A DNA stretch of 64,000 nt from Brooklawnia cerclae. GTDB lineage: Bacteria > Actinomycetota > Actinomycetes > Propionibacteriales > Propionibacteriaceae. Both the position numbers and the translations under genes were made by a program. The first letter of the stretch is position 1. Every line of letters begins with the position of its first letter. Of this stretch, positions 34,445-41,925 are shown piece after piece. The notes under the pieces were generated by a model. The model did no database searches and was not told the DNA's origin. It saw nothing but the letters and a program-made list of their open reading frames with translations. Location of the stretch: positions 558,001 through 622,000 of the forward strand of contig NZ_JAAMOZ010000001.1 of the NCBI RefSeq assembly GCF_011758645.1, read 5' to 3'.

Positions 34445-35676
34445 GCCTGCGCACCGAGCTGGTGATAGTGGCGGTCACGGGGCACCAGGATCGCGGACGA
34501 GACCACCGCGGCCAGTAGGGACGCGGTGAGGATTCCCACCTTGCCGGCGTCGTCGGTCGGGCTGCCCTGGCCGAAGCTCAGTTCGGACACGAGCAGCGAG
34601 ACCGTGAAGCCGATGCCCCCGACCGCGCCGAGCCCGGCGATGTCGACCCATGCGAGTTGCGGGTCGATGTGCACGCCCCGGAACCTCGTGACGAGGAAGG
34701 TCGTGCCGGTGATGCCGATCAGCTTGCCCACGACGAGCCCCGCGACGATCCCGAGGGCGATGGGCGAGCCCAGGGTGGACGTCAGCCCTGACCAGCCGCC
34801 GATCGCGACCCCGGCCGAGAAGAACGCGAAGAGCGGCACGCACACCCCGGACGACAGCGGGCGCAGGTGGTGCTCCAGCAGATGCGCGAGGCCGTCCTCG
34901 CGGCTGTCGCGTCCTCGCGGGTGGACGGGCACGGTGAAGGCCAGCGCGACCCCGGCGATCGTGGCGTGGACGCCCGAGTTGAGCAGCAGCGCCCAGGCCA
35001 CGACCCCGATGGGCAGGAGCACCGCCCAGGGGGCCCAGCGGTGCCGGCGGAAGAACCGTTCGAACACGGTGACCACGATCCCGTACACCACGACGGGGAC
35101 CACGGTGGCCAGCAGGTGGCCGACATCGAGGTCCGAGGTGTAGAAGACGGCGATGATCGCGATGGCGATGAGGTCGTCCACGATCGCCAGCGTGAGCAGG
35201 AACGTGCGCATCGCGCCCGGCAGGTGCGAGCCGATGACCGCGAGCACGGCCAGCGCGAAGGCGATGTCCGTGGCCGTCGGGATCGCCCAGCCCCGCAACG
35301 CGTCCGGATCGGCGAGGTTGGTCAGCGCGAAGATGATCGCGGGCACTGTCACCCCGCCGAAAGCTGCGGCGACCGGGACGACGGCCCTGCCCGGGTGGCG
35401 CAGGTCGCCGGCGACGAACTCCTGCTTCAGTTCCAGCCCCGCAAGGAAGAAGAAGACCGCGAGCAGGCCGTCCGCCGCCCAATGGCCGATGGACAGGTCG
35501 AGATCGAGCCCCGCGACGGTGCCGCCGAGGTGATGCCCCCGAACGCCGAGGTAGGCCTCGGAAAGGGGAGAGTTCGCGCAGATCAGGGCCAGTGCGGTGG
35601 CGAGGAGCAGGAGGGCGCCGTCCACCCTGTCGGTGCGCAGGAATTCGAGGGGGCTTGTGCGGGCGGTAGCAGCCAT
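34309..35676 (-). CDS. nhaA: Na+/H+ antiporter NhaA
   Basis: This 455-aa electrogenic sodium/proton antiporter exports Na+ and controls cytoplasmic pH. It begins [20 protein letters not shown]; key segments are [36 protein letters not shown] and [20 protein letters not shown], with the paired transport aspartates (the equivalent of DD163/164). The later half contains [35 protein letters not shown] and [11 protein letters not shown]. The ATG at 35676 has GGAG 7 bases upstream. The final ~45 residues are a hydrophilic tail encoded antisense to the end of metG. The upstream leader has two perfect hairpins. Confidence 0.94.
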   Translation of the reverse strand: MAATARTSPLEFLRTDRVDGALLLLATALALICANSPLSEAYLGVRGHHLGGTVAGLDLDLSIGHWAADGLLAVFFFLAGLELKQEFVAGDLRHPGRAVVPVAAAFGGVTVPAIIFALTNLADPDALRGWAIPTATDIAFALAVLAVIGSHLPGAMRTFLLTLAIVDDLIAIAIIAVFYTSDLDVGHLLATVVPVVVYGIVVTVFERFFRRHRWAPWAVLLPIGVVAWALLLNSGVHATIAGVALAFTVPVHPRGRDSREDGLAHLLEHHLRPLSSGVCVPLFAFFSAGVAIGGWSGLTSTLGSPIALGIVAGLVVGKLIGITGTTFLVTRFRGVHIDPQLAWVDIAGLGAVGGIGFTVSLLVSELSFGQGSPTDDAGKVGILTASLLAAVVSSAILVPRDRHYHQLGAQAQASGAHSGPVSPSDSSSLRNRGVGLASGVPTAIGRDSQRACSEA

Positions 35677-35771
35677 ACTGGTCTCCAACATCGACGAGAT
35701 GAACGCGGCGACCCCGCCGCGTGCTGACCAGACTTCCCAGCCCACCACACTGCTTGTGGGCAGACACTCTA
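35677..35771 (-). promoter_or_regulatory. nhaA promoter and structured 5' leader
   Basis: TAGAGT on the minus strand (35766-35771) is the likely -10, giving a leader of ~80 bases. It contains two perfect hairpins in order: GCCCAC/GTGGGC with a 10-base loop (35740-35761) and CGCGGCG/CGCCGCG with a 4-base loop (35704-35721). GGAG and the ATG follow. I recognise no known riboswitch class. Confidence 0.45.
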
Positions 35772-35809
35772 GGGGACGGTTGGCGTGACGCCTAATTCTC
35801 ACGTCCTGG

Positions 35810-36724
35810 TCAGGAGATCTGGACGCTTTGCGCGATCTCGACCAATCGGTTCGCTTCGAAACCCTGGTCGGCCAGAATGGTGAATCCCTTCCCGTTCGAT
35901 GTCGTCCCCGCGATGGTCCAGGCACCGCTCCCCATCGCGCTGCGACCCAACTCGGCAGGATTTCCCTGCACCGTGGTCTCCACGACATCGCTGAAGCTCG
36001 GGGCGTCCAGTTCGGATGTCTCGGCCATGACCGTGAGTTCTTCGCCACTGCTGGCGGCGTAGGTGGTGACGTCGGTCTTCCAGGTGATTGGCTGCCAGCC
36101 CTCGGGCAGAACAGTCAGCGCGGGACTGATCGCGACGGGGTTCTCGCTGGTGGAGGCTGCGATCGGCAACAACTCGTCGGGGCCAAATCCTTCGCGGCCG
36201 TTGAGGCTCGCGATCTTCCCGGTGGACAACGTCCAACGCACTACCGGTACCTGGTCGTAGCTGTTCTGGCCGATCACGAAGTCGCGGTCGCCGACGGTGA
36301 CGGTACGCGCGTCGATAAGTGGCTCGGCCGTAGTAGCCACGAAGAGTGCGAGGTCGCGGCCCTCGGCCCGGTAGAAGACAGCCTCCCAGTCACTGTCCTT
36401 GTTGAACGTCGGGTTCGGAAACTCGGCTGGCAGGGCTTCGATTGTGAGCGGGAATGTCGGAGCTTCAGCCTGTATCAGCGGGGCTGCGGTGGCGGGGATG
36501 CTCGTACCCATCTGGAAAGTCGCCAGTACGCAGGTGATCACGGTCAGGAAGGCCAGCATCGGCAGGGCGACACGCCAGGCCGGCCGCCGTCTGGCCGATG
36601 CCTGGGATGCTCCCGGTTGCCGCATCTCGTCGAGCAGTGCCGACAGGGCTGCATCCTCGACTGACTTGGTGAGGGCGGGGCCTTGTGGGCCGTATTCGCG
36701 GAGTATCTCGACGTCGTCGATCAT
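35810..36724 (-). CDS. single-pass membrane protein coupled to the ECF sigma factor
   Basis: This 304-aa protein is encoded with a 4-bp ATGA overlap after the ECF sigma gene, the usual place for an anti-sigma factor or sigma-dependent sensor. A cytoplasmic N-terminus of ~50 residues precedes one membrane helix (WRVALPMLAFLTVITCVLA, ~50-70). The large extracytoplasmic part has beta-rich sequence (FPLTIEALPAEFPNPTFN, VIGQNSYDQVPVVRWTLS, ILADQGFEANRLVEIAQS). No zinc-binding HxxxCxxC motif is visible, so a classical ZAS anti-sigma domain is not supported. The arrangement resembles CU044_5270-type actinobacterial proteins. The role is inferred from context only. Confidence 0.75.
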   Translation of the reverse strand: MIDDVEILREYGPQGPALTKSVEDAALSALLDEMRQPGASQASARRRPAWRVALPMLAFLTVITCVLATFQMGTSIPATAAPLIQAEAPTFPLTIEALPAEFPNPTFNKDSDWEAVFYRAEGRDLALFVATTAEPLIDARTVTVGDRDFVIGQNSYDQVPVVRWTLSTGKIASLNGREGFGPDELLPIAASTSENPVAISPALTVLPEGWQPITWKTDVTTYAASSGEELTVMAETSELDAPSFSDVVETTVQGNPAELGRSAMGSGAWTIAGTTSNGKGFTILADQGFEANRLVEIAQSVQIS

Positions 36725-37374
36725 GATTCGTCCTTTGTGGCAAAAGGGATCAGCCCCCGGCTCGGGGCGAGGGGTGATGGTTCGTCCGTTGGCATGGCAC
36801 CGGAAATCACGATGCCGGACAGGTGGCTTCGCATGAGGGTACGGGCACGATGAAGTCGTGAGCGGACGGTGCCGAGGGGAATGTCGAGAGCCTCGGCGAT
36901 ATCGGCGTAGGACATGTCCGCCCACGCTGTCATCAGCAGCACGTCACGATCGCGTGAATGCAGATCGGCCAACCCGGTCGCGATAGCTCGGCGTGCCGCA
37001 CTCGCATCGATCCGGGCGTCCGATCGTTCCAGAGCGTCGACGTCGTCAGCGGAAACGACGGCGAGGCGAGCCAGTGCTCGGTATCGCGCGGTCTCGGCAC
37101 GGGCGCGGCGCGCGAGAAGGTTGGAGGCGATTCCGAACAGCCATGGGCGTGCGGAACTCGCGTCCGGGTCGAAGGTGTGCCGCTTGCGGAAGGCAATCAG
37201 GAAGACCTCGCCCAACAGATCGTCGGCCACAGATCCCGCACGCCTGCCCAGGTAGCCATGGACGACCGACGAGTGGCGCTCGAAGATGATCGCGAATTGC
37301 TCGGGGTCGTCCAGTGAGTCCCGGATGACGGCCGCGTCGCTCGCTTCCGGGATATCTCGGTACGGGTTGGTCAT
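36721..37374 (-). CDS. ECF-type RNA polymerase sigma factor
   Basis: This 217-aa sigma-70 family ECF factor has region 2 at ~25-95 (FAIIFERHSSVVHGYLGRRA, ADDLLGEVFLIAFRKR, PWLFGIASNLLARRAR). Region 4 is at ~130-190 (LHSRDRDVLLMTAWADMSYADIAEAL, IPLGTVRSRLHRARTLMRSHL). It would direct RNA polymerase to a stress regulon. A possible autoregulatory promoter lies directly upstream. It is co-transcribed with the membrane protein that overlaps its stop. Confidence 0.93.
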   Translation of the reverse strand: MTNPYRDIPEASDAAVIRDSLDDPEQFAIIFERHSSVVHGYLGRRAGSVADDLLGEVFLIAFRKRHTFDPDASSARPWLFGIASNLLARRARAETARYRALARLAVVSADDVDALERSDARIDASAARRAIATGLADLHSRDRDVLLMTAWADMSYADIAEALDIPLGTVRSRLHRARTLMRSHLSGIVISGAMPTDEPSPLAPSRGLIPFATKDES

Positions 37375-37382
37375 ACCCCTGT

Positions 37383-37408
37383 TTCGCGTTCGACCTCAGT
37401 GTGGTTCA
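37383..37408 (-). promoter_or_regulatory. possible ECF autoregulatory promoter
   Basis: On the minus strand TGAACC (37403-37408) and CGAA (37383-37386) are 16 bases apart, resembling GAAC/CG-type ECF promoters. The second element ends 8 bases before the sigma gene's ATG. Confidence 0.35.
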
Positions 37409-37452
37409 CGGGTGAGCTCAAGACAATCAAGCGCTTCGGCGTGAGGTCAGCA

Positions 37453-37458
37453 TAATCT
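37453..37458 (+). promoter_or_regulatory. leaderless -10 of the Sir2 gene
   Basis: TAATCT ends 7 bases before the GTG start at 37466. Confidence 0.5.
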
Positions 37459-37465
37459 GGAAGCC

Positions 37466-38419
37466 GTGCCGACCACAGTCAGCCCTCATCCCTCCCTTCC
37501 CGGTGAACCTGTCTCGCAGGGGGCCACGCCATCGAACCCGCGCCACTCCAGCCACCGCGCGACGAGCCAGTGGCAGCCCAGCACCCATGTGAAGGGCACC
37601 GTGGACGACGCCCGGCGCGTCCTGGAACGGGCCGGCACGGCGGTGTTGCTGACGGGTGCGGGCATGTCGACCGACTCGGGGGTTCCCGACTACCGCGGCC
37701 CGTCGGCGGTGCGCGCCACCCCCATGCTGTATTCGGAGTTCGTCGGCGATCCGATGGCCCGCAAGCGGTACTGGGCGCGCAACTACCAGGGCTGGGCGCA
37801 TCTGCATCGCGCCGAACCGAACGCGGGGCATCTCGCGGTGGCCGCCTGGGAGCGTCTCGGTATACCCACGGCGCTCACTGGGGTGATCACCCAGAACGTC
37901 GACGGGTTGCACGAGGAGGCCGGCACCCGGCGCCTCATCACGCTGCACGGCCGGTCGGCCGATGTCGTCTGCCTGAGCTGCGGGCGACTTTTCTCGCGGA
38001 CTGCTCTGCAGACCAGGCTCGCGGAGGCCAACCCGGAGGTTCCGCTCGCCGAGTTCCTCGGGCACGCCGAGCTTCGTCCCGACGCGGACGCCGAGGTCAC
38101 CGACTGGCAGCAGTTCGTCGTCCCCGACTGCGAGGTGTGTGGGGGAGTGTTGAAGCCCGACGTGGTCTTCTTCGGCGAGACGGTGCCCAAGCATCGGGTC
38201 ACAGCCGCCATGAGCTGGTGTGATGCCGCTGATGCCCTTGTGGTGGCCGGATCGAGCCTGACGGTGATGTCGGGGTTGCGTTTCGTGCGGCACATCGCCA
38301 AGCGTGGACGGCCCGTCGTGATCGTCAATCATGGGGCGACGCGTGCGGACGATCTCGCCACCGTGCGGCTGGACGACTCGGTCGCCGACGTGCTGACGGC
38401 GCTGTCCGGCGTCGCCTGA
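37466..38419 (+). CDS. NAD-dependent protein deacylase, Sir2 family
   Basis: This 317-aa sirtuin removes acyl groups from lysines using NAD. The NAD-binding GAGMSTDSGVPDYRG, TQNVDGLHEEAG with active-site His in TLHGRS, four zinc cysteines (CLSCGRLF and CEVCGG), KPDVVFFGE and GSSLTVMSG are all present. The N-terminal ~45 residues are extra and probably disordered; an internal start is possible. The GTG start is supported by a -10 hexamer 7 bases upstream. Confidence 0.92.
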   Translation: MPTTVSPHPSLPGEPVSQGATPSNPRHSSHRATSQWQPSTHVKGTVDDARRVLERAGTAVLLTGAGMSTDSGVPDYRGPSAVRATPMLYSEFVGDPMARKRYWARNYQGWAHLHRAEPNAGHLAVAAWERLGIPTALTGVITQNVDGLHEEAGTRRLITLHGRSADVVCLSCGRLFSRTALQTRLAEANPEVPLAEFLGHAELRPDADAEVTDWQQFVVPDCEVCGGVLKPDVVFFGETVPKHRVTAAMSWCDAADALVVAGSSLTVMSGLRFVRHIAKRGRPVVIVNHGATRADDLATVRLDDSVADVLTALSGVA

Positions 38420-38426
38420 GGGCCGG

Positions 38427-38448
38427 GCCGGCCACCTCTACTCGGCCG
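38427..38448 (+). terminator. possible terminator after the Sir2 gene
   Basis: A 6-bp stem CCGGCC/GGCCGG with a 10-base loop follows the stop codon by 7 bases. It is GC-rich without a U-tract; weak evidence. Confidence 0.3.
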
Positions 38449-38489
38449 GGCGTGACACAGTTCCTTCAAATCTGTCGCACGTATCTCGA

Positions 38490-38630
38490 TAGGGTGCTCT
38501 GACAAGGAAAGATGTCTGGACGAGTGCGGCGCGCGGCGAATTTCGAGGAACTGAGTCACGCCGGCTCACGATGACTCGTCACCTGTGGGGTTGCCGCGCC
38601 GAGGTAACTGCTACTGTATTAAGCACTTAG
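38490..38630 (+). other. two overlapping small ORFs before the GntR-ABC operon
   Basis: A TAGGGT hexamer (38490-38495) and an AAGGAAAG site precede an ATG at 38512 opening a 20-codon ORF (MSGRVRRAANFEELSHAGSR). Its TGA overlaps, as ATGA, a second ATG at 38571 for a 19-codon ORF (MTRHLWGCRAEVTATVLST), whose TAG ends inside the operator palindrome. Coupling and ribosome site look gene-like, but no homology can be assigned and chance is possible. Confidence 0.3.
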
Positions 38631-38635
38631 TACAG
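38614..38635. promoter_or_regulatory. palindromic operator of the YtrA-like GntR operon
   Basis: This 22-bp inverted repeat (CTGTATTAAGC / ACTTAGTACAG, 9 of 11 positions pairing) is 22 bases before the GntR start and embedded in the AT-richest part of the region, which includes the -10-like TACTGT (38612-38617). Autoregulation by the adjacent GntR protein is the natural reading. Confidence 0.6.
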
Positions 38636-38656
38636 CAATACGGGGCGGGCAGGGTG

Positions 38657-39016
38657 ATGGACTTCGACGCATCGGTGCCGATCTGGCTTCAGCTGGTGGC
38701 CGAGTTCCGCCGACGCATCGCCGCCGGCGAGTGGGCACAGGACTCCCGGATCGCCGGCGTCCGGGAGCTCGCGGTCGATCTCGGGGTGAACCCGAACACC
38801 GTCCAGCGCGCGCTGGCCGAACTGGAACGCGACGGGTTGTGCCGTTCCGAGCGCACCAGCGGCCGGTTCGTCACCGCAGATCCCGCGTTGATCGACGATC
38901 TGCGCCGGGACATGGCTGCCCAGGCGGCCGATGCCTTCGTCCACGCCGGACGCGGCGTCGGCCTGACGCTGGCCCAGGCCCAGAACCTCCTCGAGGAAAG
39001 GTGGACCTCCGCATGA
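38657..39016 (+). CDS. GntR-family regulator, YtrA subfamily
   Basis: This 119-aa short GntR protein has a winged helix (PIWLQLVAEFRRRIAAGEWAQ, GVRELAVDLGVNPNTVQRALAELERDGL, SGRFV) and only a ~45-residue helical tail for dimerisation. That is the YtrA architecture, normally found upstream of ABC exporter genes that it represses. The ATG at 38657 has GGGCAGGG upstream. It overlaps the ATPase gene by ATGA, forming a regulator-ATPase-permease operon. Confidence 0.9.
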   Translation: MDFDASVPIWLQLVAEFRRRIAAGEWAQDSRIAGVRELAVDLGVNPNTVQRALAELERDGLCRSERTSGRFVTADPALIDDLRRDMAAQAADAFVHAGRGVGLTLAQAQNLLEERWTSA

Positions 39017-39768
39017 CCACGCCAATCGTCCAGCCCGCTCAAGGGCAACCGGAGGCGCGGCCCGGTCCCGCCGTCCGGGTCAGCGGGCTGACCAAGAACT
39101 ACGGCTCGATCCGCGCCCTCGACGGGCTCGACCTCGCCCTGGCCCCCGGCCAGGTCGTCGGCCTGCTCGGCGAGAACGGCTGCGGCAAGACGACCCTGCT
39201 GAAGATCCTGGCCGGGGTGATGGCCGACCACAAGGGGGAGGTGTGGATCGCGGGGCATCGTCCCGGGCCGGCTTCGAAGGCGCACGTCTCGTTTCTCCCG
39301 GACGCCGGCTTCCTGAACGACGACGACCGCATCAGCGACTGTGTCGAGTTGTTCGGCGACTTCTTCGCCGACTTCAACGAGCCGCGGGCCCGCGAACTCA
39401 TCGACTTCTTCGGCCTGAGCACCGACCGGAGACTGCGCGAGTTGAGCAAGGGGATGCGCGAGAAGGTGCAGATCGCGCTCGCGATGGGCCGTGACGCCCG
39501 GGTCTTCCTGCTGGACGAGCCGATCAGCGGAGTCGATCCGGCGGCCCGCCAGGTGATCCTGGACGGCATCGTCCGCGGTATCACCGAGGACTCGCTGGTG
39601 CTGATCTCCACTCACCTGATCCACGACCTCGAACCGATCCTCGATTCGATCGTGATGATGCGTCATGGACGCGTCCTGCTCGCCGGGCAGGTCGACGACC
39701 TGCGCGCCGAGCACCACTGCAGCATCGACGCACTCTTCCGGGAGGTCTACTCATGGTCGGCACACTGA
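39013..39768 (+). CDS. ABC transporter ATP-binding protein
   Basis: This 251-aa ATPase has Walker A GENGCGKTT, signature LSKGMREKVQIAL, Walker B VFLLDEPISGVDP and the switch His in ISTHLIHD. The first ~25 residues are a Pro/Gln-rich extension. It pairs with the membrane protein encoded next (16-bp overlap) as an exporter under control of the YtrA-like regulator. Substrates of such systems include peptides and antimicrobials, but none is evident here. Confidence 0.93.
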   Translation: MTTPIVQPAQGQPEARPGPAVRVSGLTKNYGSIRALDGLDLALAPGQVVGLLGENGCGKTTLLKILAGVMADHKGEVWIAGHRPGPASKAHVSFLPDAGFLNDDDRISDCVELFGDFFADFNEPRARELIDFFGLSTDRRLRELSKGMREKVQIALAMGRDARVFLLDEPISGVDPAARQVILDGIVRGITEDSLVLISTHLIHDLEPILDSIVMMRHGRVLLAGQVDDLRAEHHCSIDALFREVYSWSAH

Positions 39769-40574
39769 TCAAGCACGAATGGAAGCGCACCCGCAACATG
39801 CTCGCGGTCGTCTTCGGCGGCGTGACGGGCGTGGTGGGACTCGCAGGGCTGGCCACGTGGTTCTCGGTGCCCGTACTCAACCAGGTGAGCCTCCTGGTCA
39901 TGGTGGTGGCGATCGTCGGTCTCGTCCTGGGAACGCAGGCCCTCATGGTCACGGACTACTGGAGGTCGTCGTATGCGAAGACCGGTTACTTCACCCAGAC
40001 CCTGCCGATCAAGGGCTCGACGATCTATGCCGTGAAGATGGCCTGGGGCAGCCTCGTGGCGATCGTGGCGTTCCTGTGGGCCGGTGCGCTGGGGGCCGCG
40101 GCCGTCGTGATGACCGCACCCACACGGGGCCTGGACGCCGCCGATGCGTGGGGAACCGTCACCGATATGTGGTCGGCGCTCACCGGGGCCCTGGGCACCG
40201 GGCTGGCGGTCGCCGCCGTCGCCCTGGTCGTGCTGCAGCCCGCGCTGTACCTGGTCCAGTTCTTCTTCGCGGTGTCGTTCGGGCTCGAGGGGCGGTTCGG
40301 CCGGATGGGGGCCGGTGGCCCGGTGATCACCTACGCGGCGCTCTACATGGTGGCGCAGGTCGTGTACCTCATCGGGATGTTCGCCGTGCCCTTGGTGGTG
40401 CAGGTCGAGAACGGGCAGGTGCGCGTCATCCGGGAGAGCCTCCTGCGGCTGATGGCCGAGGGGCAGGACCCCAATGGCCTACCGCTGGGCCTGATCCCAC
40501 CGCTGCTGATCATTCCCGTCGCGCTGGTGTGGCGCACCGCGATCTCCTGGAGCTCCAAGATCTCGCTGCGCTGA
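39753..40574 (+). CDS. ABC transporter membrane subunit
   Basis: This 273-aa protein has about six hydrophobic segments (MLAVVFGGVTGVVGLAGLATWF, LLVMVVAIVGLVLGTQALMV, LVAIVAFLWAGALGAAAVVM, LGTGLAVAAVALVVLQPALYLVQFFFAV and two more). It begins within the last codons of the ATPase gene. It is the permease half of the GntR-ABC operon. Confidence 0.85.
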   Translation: MVGTLIKHEWKRTRNMLAVVFGGVTGVVGLAGLATWFSVPVLNQVSLLVMVVAIVGLVLGTQALMVTDYWRSSYAKTGYFTQTLPIKGSTIYAVKMAWGSLVAIVAFLWAGALGAAAVVMTAPTRGLDAADAWGTVTDMWSALTGALGTGLAVAAVALVVLQPALYLVQFFFAVSFGLEGRFGRMGAGGPVITYAALYMVAQVVYLIGMFAVPLVVQVENGQVRVIRESLLRLMAEGQDPNGLPLGLIPPLLIIPVALVWRTAISWSSKISLR

Positions 40575-40646
40575 GCGAGTTCCCGGCGCGCCGCGCCCGG
40601 GAAGAGCGAAAGGCATGCGTCGTGCGGTCTGCGGCACAATGAGCGC

Positions 40647-41888
40647 ATGATCAGCGCAGCCGACGTGGAGGCAGCCGCCGCCACTCTCGCCGGGGTGGCC
40701 CGGCGAACCGACCTTGTCACCAACGAACGGCTCAGCGCCCTGGTCGGCGCCAGCGTCCTGCTCAAACGGGAGGACCTGCAGCCGGTCCGTTCGTACAAGC
40801 TGCGCGGTGCGTACCACCTGATGAGCCATCTGTCGGACGCGGAGCGTGCCGCCGGGGTGGTCTGTGCCTCGGCCGGCAACCACGGTCAGGGCGTCGCCTA
40901 CGCGTGTGCGCACCTGGGCATCCGGGGACGCATCTTCTGCCCGACGACCACCCCGCGCCAGAAGCGCGACCGCATGCGGGCGCTCGGCGGCGAATGGGTC
41001 GAGCTGGTCTTCGTCGGCAACACCTACGACGAGGCGGCGACGGCGTCCCACCGCGAGGCGGAGCGCACGGGAGCGGTGCCGGTGCCGGCGTTCGACGACC
41101 TGCGGACGATCGCCGGTCAGGGAACCGTCGCGGCCGAGATCGTCGACCAGTTGGGCCGGGCGCCGGACGTGCTGCTGGTTCCGGTGGGTGGCGGCGGGCT
41201 GCTCGCCGGCTGCCTGACCTGGATGGCCGAACGGTATCCGCAGACCCGTGTGGTGGGGGTGGAGCCGGCGGGTGCCGCGAGCATGCAGGCCGCCCTGGCC
41301 GCGGGGCAGCCCGTGCCGCTGGATGAGTTCGACACCTTCGCCGACGGGGTGGCCGTGCGCACCGCCGGGTCGCTGACGTTCCCGATCATCCAGCGGATCG
41401 GTTGCGACTGGGCCACGGTTCCCGAGGGGCAGATCTGCACCGAGATGCTCGACCTCTACCAGGTGGACGGGGTGATCGCCGAACCGGCGGGCGCGCTGGC
41501 CTCGTCCGCGCTGCGCTCCCAGGTGCGGGTCGGCGCGGGCGACCTGGTCGTGGCGATCGTCTCGGGCGGCAACAACGACGTCTCGCGGTATTCGGAGATC
41601 ATCGAGCGGTCGCTGGTCTTCGAGGGACGCAAGCACTACTTCCTGGTCGCGTTCCCGCAGGAGCCCGGCGCGTTCCGGCGCTTCCTCAACGACATCCTCG
41701 GCCCCGACGACGACATCACGATGTTCGAGTACGTGAAGCGCAACAATCGTGAGACCGGTCCGGCGCTGGTCGGCATCGAGCTGGGTCACCCCGACGACCT
41801 GCCGGCACTGCTCGCGCGCATGGAGGCGTCCCCGCTGCAGATCGAGCCCATCGACCCGAACAGCCCCTTCTACCGTTACGTGGTATGA
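40647..41888 (+). CDS. ilvA: threonine dehydratase (biosynthetic)
   Basis: This 413-aa PLP enzyme deaminates threonine to 2-oxobutyrate, the first step to isoleucine and a possible source of propionyl-CoA. The PLP lysine is Lys51 in RSYKLRGAY; the glycine loop VGGGGLLAG and SAGNHGQG are intact. A single ACT-like regulatory domain (~325-413, FLVAFPQEPGAFRRFLNDIL) marks the short form. CACAAT ends 6 bases before the ATG, a weak leaderless -10. nifJ follows 37 bases later. Confidence 0.94.
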   Translation: MISAADVEAAAATLAGVARRTDLVTNERLSALVGASVLLKREDLQPVRSYKLRGAYHLMSHLSDAERAAGVVCASAGNHGQGVAYACAHLGIRGRIFCPTTTPRQKRDRMRALGGEWVELVFVGNTYDEAATASHREAERTGAVPVPAFDDLRTIAGQGTVAAEIVDQLGRAPDVLLVPVGGGGLLAGCLTWMAERYPQTRVVGVEPAGAASMQAALAAGQPVPLDEFDTFADGVAVRTAGSLTFPIIQRIGCDWATVPEGQICTEMLDLYQVDGVIAEPAGALASSALRSQVRVGAGDLVVAIVSGGNNDVSRYSEIIERSLVFEGRKHYFLVAFPQEPGAFRRFLNDILGPDDDITMFEYVKRNNRETGPALVGIELGHPDDLPALLARMEASPLQIEPIDPNSPFYRYVV

Positions 41889-41925
41889 AGTGACCATTTT
41901 CGCTCAGGTGTGCGACTCTTGGGGC

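Noticed and set aside
35799-36236. Alternative gene inside the sigma-associated membrane protein
   Set aside because: It is a frame-shifted copy of the same strand with no domain; the in-frame 304-aa protein with a membrane helix is better supported.
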